In this document: positions 23,241-35,581 of the stretch, in pieces | Position numbering within the stretch: position 1 is the stretch's first letter | Layout of the letters: every line of letters begins with the position of its first letter | Assembly: GCA_032719365.1 (NCBI GenBank) | Contig: CM064861.1 | Span: 79,604,863-79,668,862 of the forward strand | DNA length: 64,000 nt | Source: Prinsepia uniflora | Lineage: Eukaryota > Streptophyta > Magnoliopsida > Rosales > Rosaceae | Reading direction: 5' to 3' | Program-made: the position numbers and the translations under genes | The notes under the pieces: generated by a model | Seen by the model: only the letters and a program-made list of their open reading frames with translations | Database searches by the model: none | Told to the model about the DNA's origin: nothing

Positions 23241-24759
23241 ATCCTACATACATCACAGGCCTAAGGAAACTAGGTCTATAAAAATGTTTGCCACGGATGA
23301 AGTTCCAAAATAACATCTTCATAAAAGAAAAAGCACTTGACGGTCTAGATAAATAGAAAGGAAAACTTACAGAAAACTAAGAGAAAACACGAGTTAAGGA
23401 GACTCCGATTCTTCTTTGGCCCAACCTGGGGAAAATGGTCAACCAGCCACCTGAGAAACATATCAATTATCATCGTCATCTCGATAAGACTTTTTTGGGG
23501 GGTGGTTTCAAGGGCCTGATCTCGATCTTTGAGCATGTTTTTAACTTTTGCTATTCTGATCTTCATGGTGCTATGCTTGTCTTCCAATTGTTGAAGAGAT
23601 AGATTTTCTAGATCACACTTCAATTCCAGCTGCCAGAAATATTGACTAGTTTAGGTTAAAGGACAAAAGTTCTCATGCACAATCTTCAGTCTGTATTTTT
23701 GGCCAAAGAACACTTCAATCTGCAAATATCGAATATTGTCGATGTTGTCTTCAACCATCCGATAAGACGTGGTGATTTGATTCGCTAGTAAATCCAAAGC
23801 AGTTTGAAGGACAAGACGAGGGTACCTACGAGGCATGGCGGTGTGAACTATGATGGGAGGGAACCTTGCTAGAGTACAACTTAAAAAAGGAATTGGGAAC
23901 TCTGAAGGCTGGACACGTGTCAGCAGATGGCTACATGCAAAATCAGAGATACTTGTTTGAAAGAGACGACATCAGTTCTTCACAAATTAGATCTAAAGGT
24001 AGTAAGCCTTTCACAAATTTTATTTCATTAAAAACAGGTTACATATGAGAAATACCAAGGATGGGGTTTTCTAGCCTTACAATCTGCAAAACCATGAGCA
24101 AAGCCATCTCTGTACGACGAATGATGTGTGTGATGAAGTTGCCTATCACGGAAGAAAAAGTACACAACATATCTCCTTCCTCTTTGCGAAATTCTGCCAT
24201 TTCACTTTCGAGAAGGGACATACTATTCTGGGCTTCTATCATGGTGCCTTCAAGGGATGCAGCGCGAGCATTCAGAGATTCTTTTTAACGACATGTTTTA
24301 CATTTATGGACATCAATTGAGATATCAATATTGTAGAGTTGTAGCTCCAAATCTCGAATAGTGTTCAGCTACTCTCAAGACTTATCTTTGAGACACTGCT
24401 CAATACTTGTATAGTAGTAGAGGGGAATCCCATGCAAATTTTGTCTGCTGCAAGACATGACGGATCGAAGGTAAAATGAAGAGCGATGCAAAACGCTATA
24501 AGTTCAATTCATATTTATCTCAGGTGATTATGGCAGTGACCATCAATAAATTCAAAATTATTGTGAAGGGTATTTCTAGATATCTCATTTCATTAATTAA
24601 AACATTACAAAAAAAAAGGGAAAATCAGCGACGGGGAACAGGGAAGCGCTCATTGGTCCAAAGGCTCCCTCACGACGAGAAAAATCCCTATCATCACCCA
24701 CTCTAGGGTGAAGAGGACATTTTCCCTGTTCTGGATGTATCAATTCTTCTCCTCAATAG

Positions 24760-24999
24760 ATATAGATGCAAGCTCTAGTTCTGTTCCATCCTTCCTTTCT
24801 CGGAGATCCTGAAGGATTGCGTCTCGTGACCGTGCCCATACCTCTACAGCAGCGCGGTCATTTTGCCAGAGGGTTTTCGTTTCCTTTAGGTTTCGCTCAA
24901 GGGTGTGATTATCAAAGATAAGGTCATCCAGTTTTCTTTGGAGCCTTACTCAAATCGTCTCTAAGTTCACCGATTGGCTAGAGTTCTCTGAGCGCGAAG
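24760..24999 (-). pseudogene. Coiled-coil exon of the PMD pseudogene
   Basis: After a likely acceptor CTTGTCATAG (ending at 25000, minus strand) the frame reads SRSENSSQSVNLETI, a stop, then a long heptad-rich stretch: RKLDDLIFDNHTLERNLK, then RAAVEVWARSRDAILQDL, then ELELASISIEE. Leu/Ile spacing is coiled-coil-like. It continues the coiled coil encoded upstream at 28640-28347. Confidence 0.5.
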
Positions 25000-26472
25000 C
25001 TATGACAAGAAAGGATTCTTTGGGCGTTTTAGAAAAATCTTAATGAAAATTGTGAAGAATAATGGAAAAGAAAAAAGTTTAAATAGAAGGTTGTGTGTGG
25101 CTCTATGGAGTCATAATGAGAGGCGTGAGATTCGAAGCTTTTGAAATGAAAGAACACGAGCAAAAATCAAACGAATCATTAGAATATCTTTGCAATAATT
25201 ACAGTGCGCAAAGATCGTGCATCAAAATAAAGTGTTAATTGGGCATGTTGTTCTAAGAAGAAACCCAGTATAGACTGAAGCCCACGCATGAACAAACGAA
25301 CTTAAACATATATTTGGTGAGCTTTCTCAGTTGCGGTGTAACAACCCGTCATGAATTTCGGGATTAAATTAGTGACTAATGAAGGATTAGTGAGGTTAAT
25401 CGGTGCTTAGTTGAGCGAAATCGGAACGGACGGTGCAGAATGACCGTTTTACCCTTGGTCTTAGGTAAAATGTTGACTTTTGACTCGGGGAGTCAAACGT
25501 ACGAGGACCAATGACCGTGATGTAGATCGGCACGTCACGAGTCCGTAGACAGGTGACACGTTGAAATCGGACGTCGAACGTAGAAGTTATGGTCACGGGA
25601 AGTTTGATTGGACTATGCACGCATTATGAGGAAGGAATTATGTGGCAAAATCTGATTGGGCAGATATTTAAGTGGGACCCATGGATGAGTGACAACTCAT
25701 CCCATTAGTCATCAACCCTAAAATGTGGATATACAATGTGATTGGGCCACTTGTAGTAAAAGATATATATTTTCCACCCACCTCTCATCCTAGCCATTCA
25801 TCTCTACCTCCCTCTCTCATCTCCACCGTTCATTTCTCCCTCATCTGATCATCAGCCATTATCTTCTCTGTTTTTCATTCTCAAACCCGAACACCACCCT
25901 CTTTTCTCTCTAAACAAACAAACACACATAACACCTAGCACCTCATCACCATTAATCATCCTGGTGCTCGTGTGAGAGACCATGAGTGAGGGAGTGACCT
26001 GAGAGGCTGAGGGATGATGGGACGTGGTGGTCCACGGCGGAGGTAAGTTTGATTTGAGAACCCATTTTATTTTCAAAATTGGAAACCGAGTTTTGGAGGA
26101 TTGTTTCGAGTTCCTAATGATTCTAACACGGCCTAGGGACCAGGACGACTTGATGGGGATTGATTTCGAAGGAAATGGACGACTAGAAGGACGAGAAACT
26201 GAGCTTGAAGTTCAAGCTCACTATTTGATTATGGAAGGTATGGCTTCGTCTGTGTTTCACGTGTTTTAAGTGACTAGATCAATAGGAAACGAGTAGAGGA
26301 AGGTTTAGGAATTGAAATGGGCAAAAATGGATAGAAAATGAAAGAGTTGGGACACTGAACCGATCACGCCGGTTCGGTCCGATTCAAAACTAATGAACCC
26401 GGTCTGTCGCGAGGTAGGGGGTGACACTGTTTGGTGCGTGGGTTTCACGCGCATGGGGTTCAGGCCGCGTGT

Positions 26473-26486
26473 GGGGGGGGGGGGGG
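26473..26486. repeat. G14 homopolymer
   Basis: Fourteen G after GCCGCGTGT, at the LTR position where LARD LTRs read GGCGCGTGAGGGCGCGTGG. Confidence 0.75.
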
Positions 26487-27003
26487 TATGAGGGGCTTTT
26501 TGGGGAAACTTCCAACATGTGAAATTATCTATTCGATGTAACGAACATTTTGGGACTGGTTTCGTGTCGATCAGACACCGTCTCGATATGTTTCGGGGTG
26601 TTAGAAGGTTTAGGATCAAGTTTAAAAATAGTTAAAAAATAGAAAAAATTACGGGGCTTCAATGAGAGGTTAATGAAGTAGTTAGTAACCCTCTAGTATG
26701 ATTTGTACAAGTTTGAGAGTCCCGGTGACGGTGATTAGCCTAGGGAAGCTTACGGCACGCAAATTGAGGCGGCAGCTTAGGACGGTTTGTGAGTGGACCT
26801 TGATTTCTAAACTGTGATACATGCATAAATGTTTTATATGGTTTATAGATATTATTTCTATTATGGTGATTATGGATTGGTGATTTATATGATTTCACGT
26901 ATTTCGAGGTGATTTACGTATTTGCACATAAATCGAGATTTACGATTTTACACTGATTATACGTGCTTATGATTTTGAAAATGGTTTTGGATTTGAAAAG
27001 GTA

Positions 27004-27450
27004 AACTCGGGCATGAGACCCATTTGTTTGGAAACCCTCGGACTCGAAGTCCATTTTAGTCACGTTATCGGGCCAAGAGCCCAATTGGTTTGTGAACTGA
27101 TTTCGGATTTGAAAATATGGAATCGGGCACGAGACCCATTTGATTTACAAACTCTAGGACTTGAAGTCCATTTGATTTAATAAGGCATCCGGTCGGAGGC
27201 CTAGTTGGTTTATGTATCGGGCCCGAGGCCCAGGTGATTTACGTATCGGGCTCGAGGGCCAGTTGATTTACGAATCGGGCTCGAGGCCTAGTTAGGTTAC
27301 GAAATCGGGCATGAGGCCCATTTGATTTACGAAATCGGGCATGGGGCCTAATTGGCTTACGAATTGAGCCAGAGGCCCAGTTGGTTTACAAAATTGAGCG
27401 TGAGGCCCAGTTGGTTTATGAATTCGGGCTTGGGGCCCAGTTATGGTTTA
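27004..27450 (+). repeat. Central LTR tandem array of CGGGC-GAGGCCCA units
   Basis: About a dozen degenerate units of 33-36 bases follow the pattern CGGGC(A/T)(T/C)GAGGCCCA(T/G)TTGATTTACGAA. LARD LTRs have only about four such units in the same place, so copy number varies between families. Each unit contains a GGGC...GCCC mini-palindrome. Confidence 0.75.
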
Positions 27451-29812
27451 CGATTGTGGTTTCCGGTCGGGTACCCATAAATGGATTTATGGTTCATGAA
27501 GGTTTATGGGGATTGGGCATGAACCCTTGAAAGGTTTTGAGAATGATTTCAAAATGGTTTTTCATATACCATGCTTATATGTTTATGGATTGCCTCCTTC
27601 AGGGAGGGTCGTTGGCCTGGGTGGACCCCGGAGTAGTCACGGAGCACTAACTGAGTGGAGTAGCTCCCGTTGGGTACCTTACTCTCAGAACGGCTATTAT
27701 GGATTATAACTCCCAGGGAGGATAATTGATCTGCGGACAATGACCTAGGTGGACCCTCGGGAGACTTGAGATTTGAGACCCTGGGTAGCAAGCGTGTAGC
27801 TTTAGATACCGTGACAGGATTGGTTATATGATATATGATAAACATGATTTATTGGATTTGCAAAATTGTGTTTTGTGAATAATAAATGGATTTGGGCTGA
27901 GTTCCCACATATGTTTGATATGATTCTGGATTTGAGTAAATGGATCTGGGCAGGGGTCATATGTTTTGAATTTACGGAACTTGGGGCTGATACCCTATTA
28001 ATTGTTATTAAAACGTACGTGGTTTGATAAATGGTTTTCCTATGCATGCATGCTTTTTAGTGAAGGGCATAAATGTCTTTATAAAATGTGTTTTATGAAC
28101 TTATTGCTTTTCGTCCACTCACAGTCTTTTCTGGTTTTAATGCCCTTTAGGTTGATCTTGGATGCAGACTGTAGTAGAGACCGAGACATCACACTCCTCC
28201 ACCGGATCCTGGCGTGCTTTGGAAGCCGGTCGGGCTAAAGGTTTGAATTTTCCCTGGTCTCGCACGAATGTCAGATGGGATCATGACACATCTTGTGTTA
28301 ATCCCGGGGGGATTGGGATGGGTTGTGACATGCGGCCTGTACTTACCTTTTTTTCTCTTGGAGACTTTGAGCTTTGGTCCACACACCAACTTTCATTCGC
28401 TTGTACTCCCACTCAAGCTGTGAATGCTATGCCTTCGCTGCTGCAAGGGCGGATCACCTCTTCTCTACCTCCCAAACCACTTCTATCAGCTGGCAGCCAG
28501 TGCGAGCACTCTTCTCAATGCACTGATAGAAGTCATGCTCCGAAGATTGCAATTCATCCTAGGTTAGAGTTGCTGCCAAATAAGCATTCTGGAGATGATT
28601 CTGCTCGTACAACGCATCCTGATAACTTTTTAGAAGGTTTTTGACTTGCGCTACGATGAAGTCAGAAAATGGTGAGGTGCCACAAACGGAATTCAGGGCA
28701 TCCTGGATTTCATTCAAATCTTGGATATGATCCCCCCTAGTAAGGACCTCTAAGGCATGTCGAATCTCTTATTAAGTAGGTTGAGATGGACCAGCGGTGG
28801 AAGCTGAGGCCGAAATCCTAGAGGGAGGAGAGAGGAAGGACATGGCTTTGTATTCTAGAATCTGAATCACTAAAGGGTCATGGGCCTGAATAAAGTCAGA
28901 ATCAAGAACCACGGAAAAAAGAACAAAGTGAAGGGAATACTTATTCAGCATTTGGAGGGATTCCATGATCAATATTACCCGAACCATGCTCTGCAGTAGC
29001 CATAGGGGAGTGTGCGGACTACCACGCACCTCTTCCAGGCCAGTTACCACTTCTATTGTTTCCCCAACAGGCGATTGTGGAGGTGAGAAAGTTGTTTCTT
29101 TAGGATACTTTCTAGAGAAAGATGGTTGTGGTTGCTCACCAGAAGCATCAGCAGAACAAGCCCAACTAAAGACTCTCTAGGGCTTGAATGGTACTATCAC
29201 CAGATGATTGACGTCCACACCTATTTTAGTCTCAATCGCTATATCTGGAGCTTGAGGAGGATCTGTGCCCATTGAAGCACCGATATCTGACTCAACTTGA
29301 GATGGGAAAGGCTCATCGGGAGTAATCATTGACATCTCAATAAAGAGAGTAGGAGTAGGAGCGCTAGTCAGACCTGCCCAATCCACCTCCATCACCATAG
29401 GTTCCGTGGACCAACTGGAGCTGAAAATGCTGAGACTGAGTGCTCTGACGATGAAGGCTCAAAAGGTGGGATATGTCCTAACTCAAGTACTGGCTCATGA
29501 ACAACAGTTTCAAAACGAGTGCTTCCTTCTAACCTAACCTCAGGAGGAATAATAGAATGGGAAGCTGAACAAGACCAAGAAGGATTCTGGTGCCTCAGAG
29601 TGTTCCTGATCTGCAACATCCTTGCCAAGACCAGATTATCATCATTAGTATCATCATCATCATCCCTAATTAAATGTTGTATTCATTTCATCTCTGTGAT
29701 AGCAGAATGAGTCGGGGTTGCAGTGGCAGGGGTCTGCATAGGTTTTGTTGAAAACGAGGAGGAACCTGCCTCTTTGCCTTTGCAAGAAGGTTTACGCAAG
29801 AGCTTGGAGCAC

Positions 29813-29890
29813 CTATGGAAAATAAAGACTTCAAATAATGGAATGCAAAATCTACAATGATGTTTGGAAATATCAATAAAGCAACCTTAC
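29813..29890 (-). other. Intron of the PMD pseudogene (78 bases)
   Basis: On the minus strand the donor is CTTCAG|GTAAGG and the acceptor TTTTCCATAG|GTGCTCC. The intron is T-rich and of typical plant minimum size. Joining the exons keeps the frame (...PTSPSSSG then APSSCVNLL...), splitting a Gly codon. Confidence 0.7.
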
Positions 29891-30034
29891 CTGAAGAACT
29901 TGGGGAAGTAGGCACTGCTTCTACTTCTATAGGACCCACATGTGTCTCCTAAATCAGACCTTCATTTGAAGGATTGATAAAGGCCAGTGGATCGTCTACC
30001 CCTTCTACTATCAGATCATCGCCATCAACACCTA

Positions 30035-30108
30035 CTGCAATATACAAAGCACATGAGGAAATATGAATAGCATATAACTTTCAACACTACAGAAAATAAG
30101 TAACCTAC
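30035..30108 (-). other. Intron of the PMD pseudogene (74 bases)
   Basis: On the minus strand the donor is CTTGTTG|GTAGGTT and the acceptor GTATATTGCAG|TAGGTG. Joining restores a continuous frame (QKQNVVSLV then VGVDGDDLIVEGVDDP), splitting a Val codon. Confidence 0.7.
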
Positions 30109-30340
30109 CAACAAGGGAGACAACATTCTGTTTTTGGATAGTCTTGATAAGAGCCATGGCCAAGTTGAGAAGGGTCTACGTGGATGTTTTGAAAGCTTGG
30201 AACTACTATGCTACGACTTCTTCTGTTACGGCCCCAAAAGTCCTGCTAAAATATGAAGCTCACTAGGACAGTAAGGCTTGAGTGCAATCATGAACCGCCT
30301 TGATCCCAAGGGATACTTGACGTGTTTTTCAAAGAAGGAT

Positions 30341-30356
30341 GGGGGGGGGGGGGGGG
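30341..30356. repeat. G16 homopolymer
   Basis: Sixteen G after AAGAAGGAT within the PMD pseudogene region, here outside any LTR. Confidence 0.75.
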
Positions 30357-30688
30357 CTAACGATTCACTATTTGAATTTCTTGAGCCTAAAGGATGTTTT
30401 GCGTTCGTCCCTCTGACGTGGGGAACAAGGCTGGCTTGTTAGAATCTGAGTTGACGTGCACGGAAGTTGGGTTGATAAGCCTCAAAGCTAGCATGTGTTT
30501 TGGGATAGCGATTTCCACCCTTTAGTAGGTCTCTCGACAACACACGGCTATAAAATTCCTAATGCACCAGAGTTATGCAATTTTGATTGCTAATGTCCAA
30601 GTAACCATTCTCGTCAAACACAGGGTAATAATATTTTATGCTGCCCTTCTAGTGCACTATGGGACGGTGCCTCAACCCATAAACAACA

Positions 30689-31583
30689 TTAGGCAATCTT
30701 CAGCAGAATAGTGCATTGGGAGCTGGTGCATGAGTTGGTTCGCTGAAACGATCCTTCCAACAAATTTGGGAACTGTTCGGTTGGAGCTGAGGGAAGTACT
30801 AATTCAACCAAATCTGGATCATCCATATTGGACCATTCAGAGGCTGCCTTGATCATGTATAACAGATAATAGTATGCAACAGGTTGTACGTTTGTAGGAG
30901 GATAACGAGGCCTAATAACCATTCTTGCAGGAAGCCAAAGCCTCATCCAGAGGAACCCATTCTTGCTTAATGCCTTTGGAGGCATTCAAAAAGGAAAGCC
31001 AATCCATCTAGAAGTGGAACAACTAGACCTTTTCATGACATGATCCTAGATAGTTACTAGTTATCCCCAAATCCCTAAAATCAGATTCAGGCCTAAGGTT
31101 CATCTCTGAATCAAAAGGACATAAAACATCAAGAAAAAAGGAAAATGTGCTAAATTTATGAGGGATAGCTCTAACTGTCATAGGATTTACCACATTAGGA
31201 GAGTATGGGTTAGTAAACAAGCTAGAATCAGCAATCTAGCCTGAGGAATTCATACCAAAATGAATGGTCAGGTGGAGCAGAGTGAGAGTCATAGGACCAA
31301 CTCCAAAATCGAATGTGTTGGTACTATCATTCCAGAAACTAATTGCAACACTAAGAAGATTTATGTCGAAAGAAGTGGGAAAGTTAGACAAACTCAACAA
31401 ATCAAAAACTTCATTGAGCTAGAGCTCCCGAAAGTATTGCTCTTTCATCCTCGTAACCCACTTCAGGAAGCGACTAGAGATTTTCAATTTGCTGTCAGAA
31501 GGAAAAAAATGAATCCATCCCGAACGGATATCACTCAAGAGGAAGAAAGTCCACTAGTAAATATGAGAAAACTGGAACCCTGA
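30689..31583 (-). pseudogene. Plant mobile domain core
   Basis: On the minus strand one frame reads FLKWVTRMKEQYF, then FWNDSTNTFDFGVGPMTLTL, the characteristic PMD block (FW...TNTF.F..GPMT.TL). It continues through NPYSPNVVNPM and a LRPESDFRDLGI segment (31220-31023) to WVPLDEALASCK and a W-rich stretch ending near 30689 (LPARMVIRPRYPPT..YYLLYMIKAASEW). Stops at several points show decay. Domain recognition is by eye from the motif. Confidence 0.7.
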
Positions 31584-31930
31584 CAAGTCGTCGTACAACA
31601 AGATAGCTGTCGTGGGTACCTGGCCACGCCAACACGGTCCTAAAAAATAATTGTGGTCAGAATCCGCCTGAAGAATTGACCCCCGGGCAATGTAGTGTTC
31701 TTCTTCACATGTATCGAGAACGTCCCGGCAAGCAAACGATAATTTTTTAAATTTCCCCCATTTTCCCCTAGAAATCCAAGGTGTCTTTTTGGAGAAGGCA
31801 CGATACCTACATCAGCGGAGGAAGAGGAGGAGTCGACATGGGCTTTCTCTTTCTGGGCTTTCTTAGGAGCCACATATCTCAGTAGGTTTCTATGAACGGA
31901 GATGAGTCGTATAAGCGATTTAAACCGCAA

Positions 31931-33650
31931 AAAAAAAAAACCCTAGTTAGGTACAAGACGAGCAAGGAGAATGGGTGAGGGATGTGATCGTGTGAATCGT
32001 GTGAATTTAAAATGTTTTACACCTAAAACATTTCAAATTCAGGGGCAATGTTTACACCCGAAAAAAATCCTCTATGGGTCCAAATCGATCGCTCACGAAA
32101 ATTAAAGGCTCAAAACTGACACTGGCCCAGCCCAAGTAGCTTTGAATGTGGGGGAGGCAGTAAGTATGGGCAGTGCTAATATAGAACGAAGAAAATTGAG
32201 GCATGTAGAGTATCCCAACGATAAAAACGGTGGGTGGGATCCCCACGGGACCCAACTTAGCAAGCTGAGAACTTCTCCACCCCCTAAAAAGGAGAGCAAC
32301 CCAGCATCTCAAATGACCAATAATCAACCAATCAAACTCAGCAAATTGATATCTATCAATTTCTGAACCTATGAACATAACGAAGGTTTCAAGGTTTAAA
32401 AAAGTTGGCCCTTGGGCAAAAACTGCTTCTTTCGACCTAGGAAATCAAGATGCAGCTTCTCTTCTCACCCATTCGAGGCATTTATGCAACTGCCTAACCT
32501 TCGTTTTGACCTCTCTGCCTAACCTTCAAAGCTTAACTTTCTTTCTGACCATTCAGTGTCATAAGGGTTGATATTATTGACTACCAGCTCACGAAAAGTC
32601 ATTATGACTACTGGCTCACGGATGGTCTTCGGCCACCGTTCCACAGAAAGTCATCTTGATTAATACTTATACGGAAGGTCATCCCGACTGTCAACTCATG
32701 GCTGGGCACTGAGGAACTCAAACCTTCTTTTCGACGTTCTACAGTCACATTTGAGTGCTCTATCATCACATGGCATAATTTCCAAATGATATTCATTTCA
32801 GTTGATGATTACCTGAATTTCTTGGTAGATAAGGGCTTGAAATACGAAGGAAATAATTTACTTTTTGTACTTATAATTTCAGTTGTTATTCAATTCCAGT
32901 ACTTTTACATCTATGTATTCGTACTTTCATTTCCATTTCAATACAAACTAAATTTTCTTAAGTAGTGATTCATAAATCGGGATACACCAACTGTACGTGG
33001 TTCACGACTTATCAAGTCGGGATACCATCTTTGTGCATTGGTGCAAATACTTTGATCCCGACTTGAGGGAACCTGGGACCACTATACACTTAGCTACTGA
33101 AATAACAACGTCGCCAATATGAATATCATAGCAAAATAAACTTCTGATTTTGACATCACTTGAGAGAGAATATTTTTAAGTCCTTGAAAAAGGCGTAGAA
33201 GAGAACAATGCAGGAGAATTCTTATCCTCCTGCCTCATAATCGTATTGATCAGAAGAAAGGTTCTTGGGTCGAAAACGAAACTCATCTATTCTGACTAGT
33301 AGTAGTCTTCTACTAGTGGCACACTTGCACATGAGTTGAAAGACCTACTTTCTTTCTAGTCCATCCATTTAGGGATAGATTGTGGCCCAAGACCCATCAC
33401 ACTCAGCCCAATTCATCATCTCTACACCATTCACTACAAAAGAGATCACCACGAGTGCCCTGCCTCTCTCGTTCAGCAGACCAGGTTTCGTGCGGATGTC
33501 CAACAAGAGTTGCCTCGGACGCTCGACTCCTAAAATAAGAAAAACATTTTGGACAGGAGCACAAATAAATACATGAGTATTAGACAATACAAATTGTTCA
33601 TTTTGATTTCATTTGATAAATAAACACGTCCTTCATCATCTACATATTAT
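31931..33650. other. Unresolved repeat-derived sequence
   Basis: No credible gene is seen. The first 150 bases would hold the promoter of the antisense PMD gene. 32560-32720 repeats phrases such as GGCTCACG and GGTCATC. 33369-33587 (minus) is an open frame of 72 codons without a domain, with the look of transposon-derived sequence. It may include LTR remains of the Tat-like element, but no boundaries could be fixed. Confidence 0.4.
33013..33065. repeat. Hairpin-forming inverted repeat
   Basis: CAAGTCGGGAT (33013-33023) and ATCCCGACTTG (33055-33065) are perfect complements, with a nested TTTG.GCA/TGCAAA pair in the 31-base loop. Confidence 0.5.
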
Positions 33651-35581
33651 TTAATGCACCGTTAAACATAAAAATCAATTAAATAGTTAATCGATTTCTT
33701 ATTTAGTTTATTGTCACGGAATTAAACTTTTAAATGACTTAGAACACAGACATTTCCGATCACAAATAACACTACAAAATGACAAAAGATAAACATCCCG
33801 ATTTGAGCGTATACTGGAGCATGAGCTAAGTGATGAAGTTGGGTTCCAAAAGCACTCAATCACCACAAACATGAATGCGTGGAGAGGTGACATGGGCCCC
33901 TGAACCCCATGATGAAATTGCATGCCACCCATTAATGAAGGGAATGAAAGCTCGTTTGACCATCTTCACTTTCGGTGTGTGAATATGAATGTGGATGTGA
34001 TCCGTCGGTTCAAAACATAAATAAAAACTTAGGATCACAGGCAGCCATCAGATCAGTCTTGATTAGACACACACAAGTCTAGGCTCTGGCCTATGGAGGT
34101 CATGAATTTGACATCACACATACTTTGGTTATCCTTTGTCGCAAAATTCCATCATGTGTGTCTAGGATCTTTGTCCATTTTATTTCCCATCATATTGGAA
34201 ATTGGTTTTAATTTTAAGCAATCCTTGTATCATTGATCATTATTCGTTCATCAGCATGCTTAAATGATTCAATGAACTTTATTATGTCTTGTTTTGTTCG
34301 TTCAAGCATAGGATTCAATTCAAGTTTATCAATTGAGACACATTAAGCAACTCTGAAATCATTCATGTTTGAGAATAGGGTAAAAAAAAAATTTACTTAC
34401 TTTTTGGTTAGTTTTCTCTTAAAATCGATCTTTTGTTTTGCTTGCTTGAGAATAGGGTTCAGGTTACCACCAACCGCATAAGTAATTGGCAACAGAAAAA
34501 AAAGAGGTTAGTAGAATAAAAATTGACACATGCAAAGCATCAATTCAAAACAAATCTAAGAGTATCTTAATCTTACTAATAAAAAAGTTAACCCAAGAAA
34601 AATAAAGTTCAATCCTAGAGGGGTTTAAATTAAAAGATCCCCAGCTAGGACGGGCCCCTAGACCCATGTTTTACCAAAAACAAATATAAATTCCCAAAAA
34701 ATTGATAGGGTAGGGACAAAAAGACTTGAAGCCTACATCATATAACCCACAAATCACAATAATGAGATCCACTGTATACGAATCATGACAAGTATTCAAA
34801 TTGGAATGCTTAATCTAAAGAGAGAGCTCCAAAATCCCTACTTATCTAATCTAAGTACTCCATTTAGAATGCAGAAACTTAAATCCAGAGTTCAATGGGT
34901 AAAACTTGCTCAGTATATGATGGCAGAGGACCAAATGATCACCATATTTAAAGTTTTTTTACTTTTTTTTTCTATCAATCTCCGAGAGGTCGACAATTTT
35001 CACACCAGGTGGTTTTGTTGGTTGCCCTCCCAGCACACATTAGGCAAAGCACAAGAACCTCCAGCCAACAAAAATATGCATTATATTTCATCAAACTCTC
35101 TCTCTCTCTCACGTTTCTCGGCTATTGTTTTAGGTCACTGCCAGACGAAATTACACGGTTCAGCTATTGACCTCAAACACACAATTCCAACATGGTCTTG
35201 AAAGGGAGGAAAAACAACAAGGCTAGTGCTGTACTATTTAATTGATGATTCAAACATGGTCTTTTTTGAATTGGTTTTTTTTTTTTTTTTATATACATTG
35301 TTGGATGAATTGACGATGGGGAAGTTATAGAGAGAATCAAAAAGCATAAAAAGTAATAACAAAGCCCCAAATTGGTTAAGAGAAAAAACAAACAAAGCCC
35401 AAAAAAAAAAATTCCCCCACCAGTAAAAGACGGCTAAAAATTCCAAACGGACTGAAATCTTTAGCTCAATAATGAAAATCCCAAAAATACCTGAAAGTTT
35501 AGCTCAAGCTTTTTAAATCGGGGATTTGATTAGATTAGGGCTTACTTTTCTTCTTCTTCTTCTTCTTCTCAGTCTCAAATC
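33651..35581. other. Low-copy AT-rich intergenic sequence downstream of RLP44
   Basis: No LTR motifs are seen. It contains a TC run (35098-35110), T runs (near 35273-35291), and a TTC run (35548-35572) just past the RLP44 stop that probably lies in its 3' UTR. The 138-codon plus frame at 34785-35201 has no recognisable domain and I do not call it a gene. Polyadenylation-like AATAAA/AATGAA motifs are too common here to assign. Confidence 0.5.

Larger units (their letters stand above)
25337..28330 (+). mobile_element. Solo LTR, 2994 bases, target duplication TGCGG
   Basis: It starts TGTAACAACCCGTCATG and ends GGGATGGGTTGTGACA. TGCGG flanks it at 25332-25336 and 28331-28335. It is related to the LARD LTRs throughout: U3 duplication, a shortened palindrome (GGATGAGT-GACA-ACTCATCC near 25683), and the CGATGTAACGAACATTTTGG block near 26533. 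It differs by a G14 run at 26473 and a greatly expanded central repeat array. Confidence 0.93.
25000..28346 (-). other. Probable intron 3 of the PMD pseudogene, carrying a solo LTR
   Basis: On the minus strand the exon reading ...TKAQSLQEKK ends at a GTAAGT donor (first base 28346). A plausible acceptor (GTCATAG) ends at 25000, and coiled-coil coding resumes. The native intron would be about 350 bases; the rest is the solo LTR and its target duplication. The donor is clear, the acceptor is inferred. Confidence 0.4.
23345..31930 (-). pseudogene. Decayed intron-containing plant mobile domain (PMD) gene, antisense to gag-protease
   Basis: Reading right to left: an N-terminal segment (31930-31640) with RYVAPKKAQKEKA, a serine run and LPGGQFFRRILTT; the PMD core (31583-30689); a Ser/Pro/Thr-rich linker (30200-28770); and a coiled-coil-rich C-terminus (28640-28347 and 24999-23345) with blocks such as RLQRKLDDLIFDNHTLERN and RSRDAILQDLRERKD. 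At least three introns with consensus borders are visible; across two the frame stays open when joined. Several stops and frameshifts make it a pseudogene. PMD proteins occur both as host genes (MAIN/MAIL1) and in transposable elements; the position next to gag-protease suggests an element-borne antisense ORF, but two independent insertions are possible. Confidence 0.6.

Noticed and set aside
27004..27450. CRISPR-like array from the regularly spaced units
   Set aside because: Units are degenerate tandem repeats without distinct spacers, inside a plant LTR.
34785..35201. 138-codon plus-strand frame downstream of RLP44
   Set aside because: Composition is unlike coding sequence, there is no domain, and it lies over simple repeats; probably chance.
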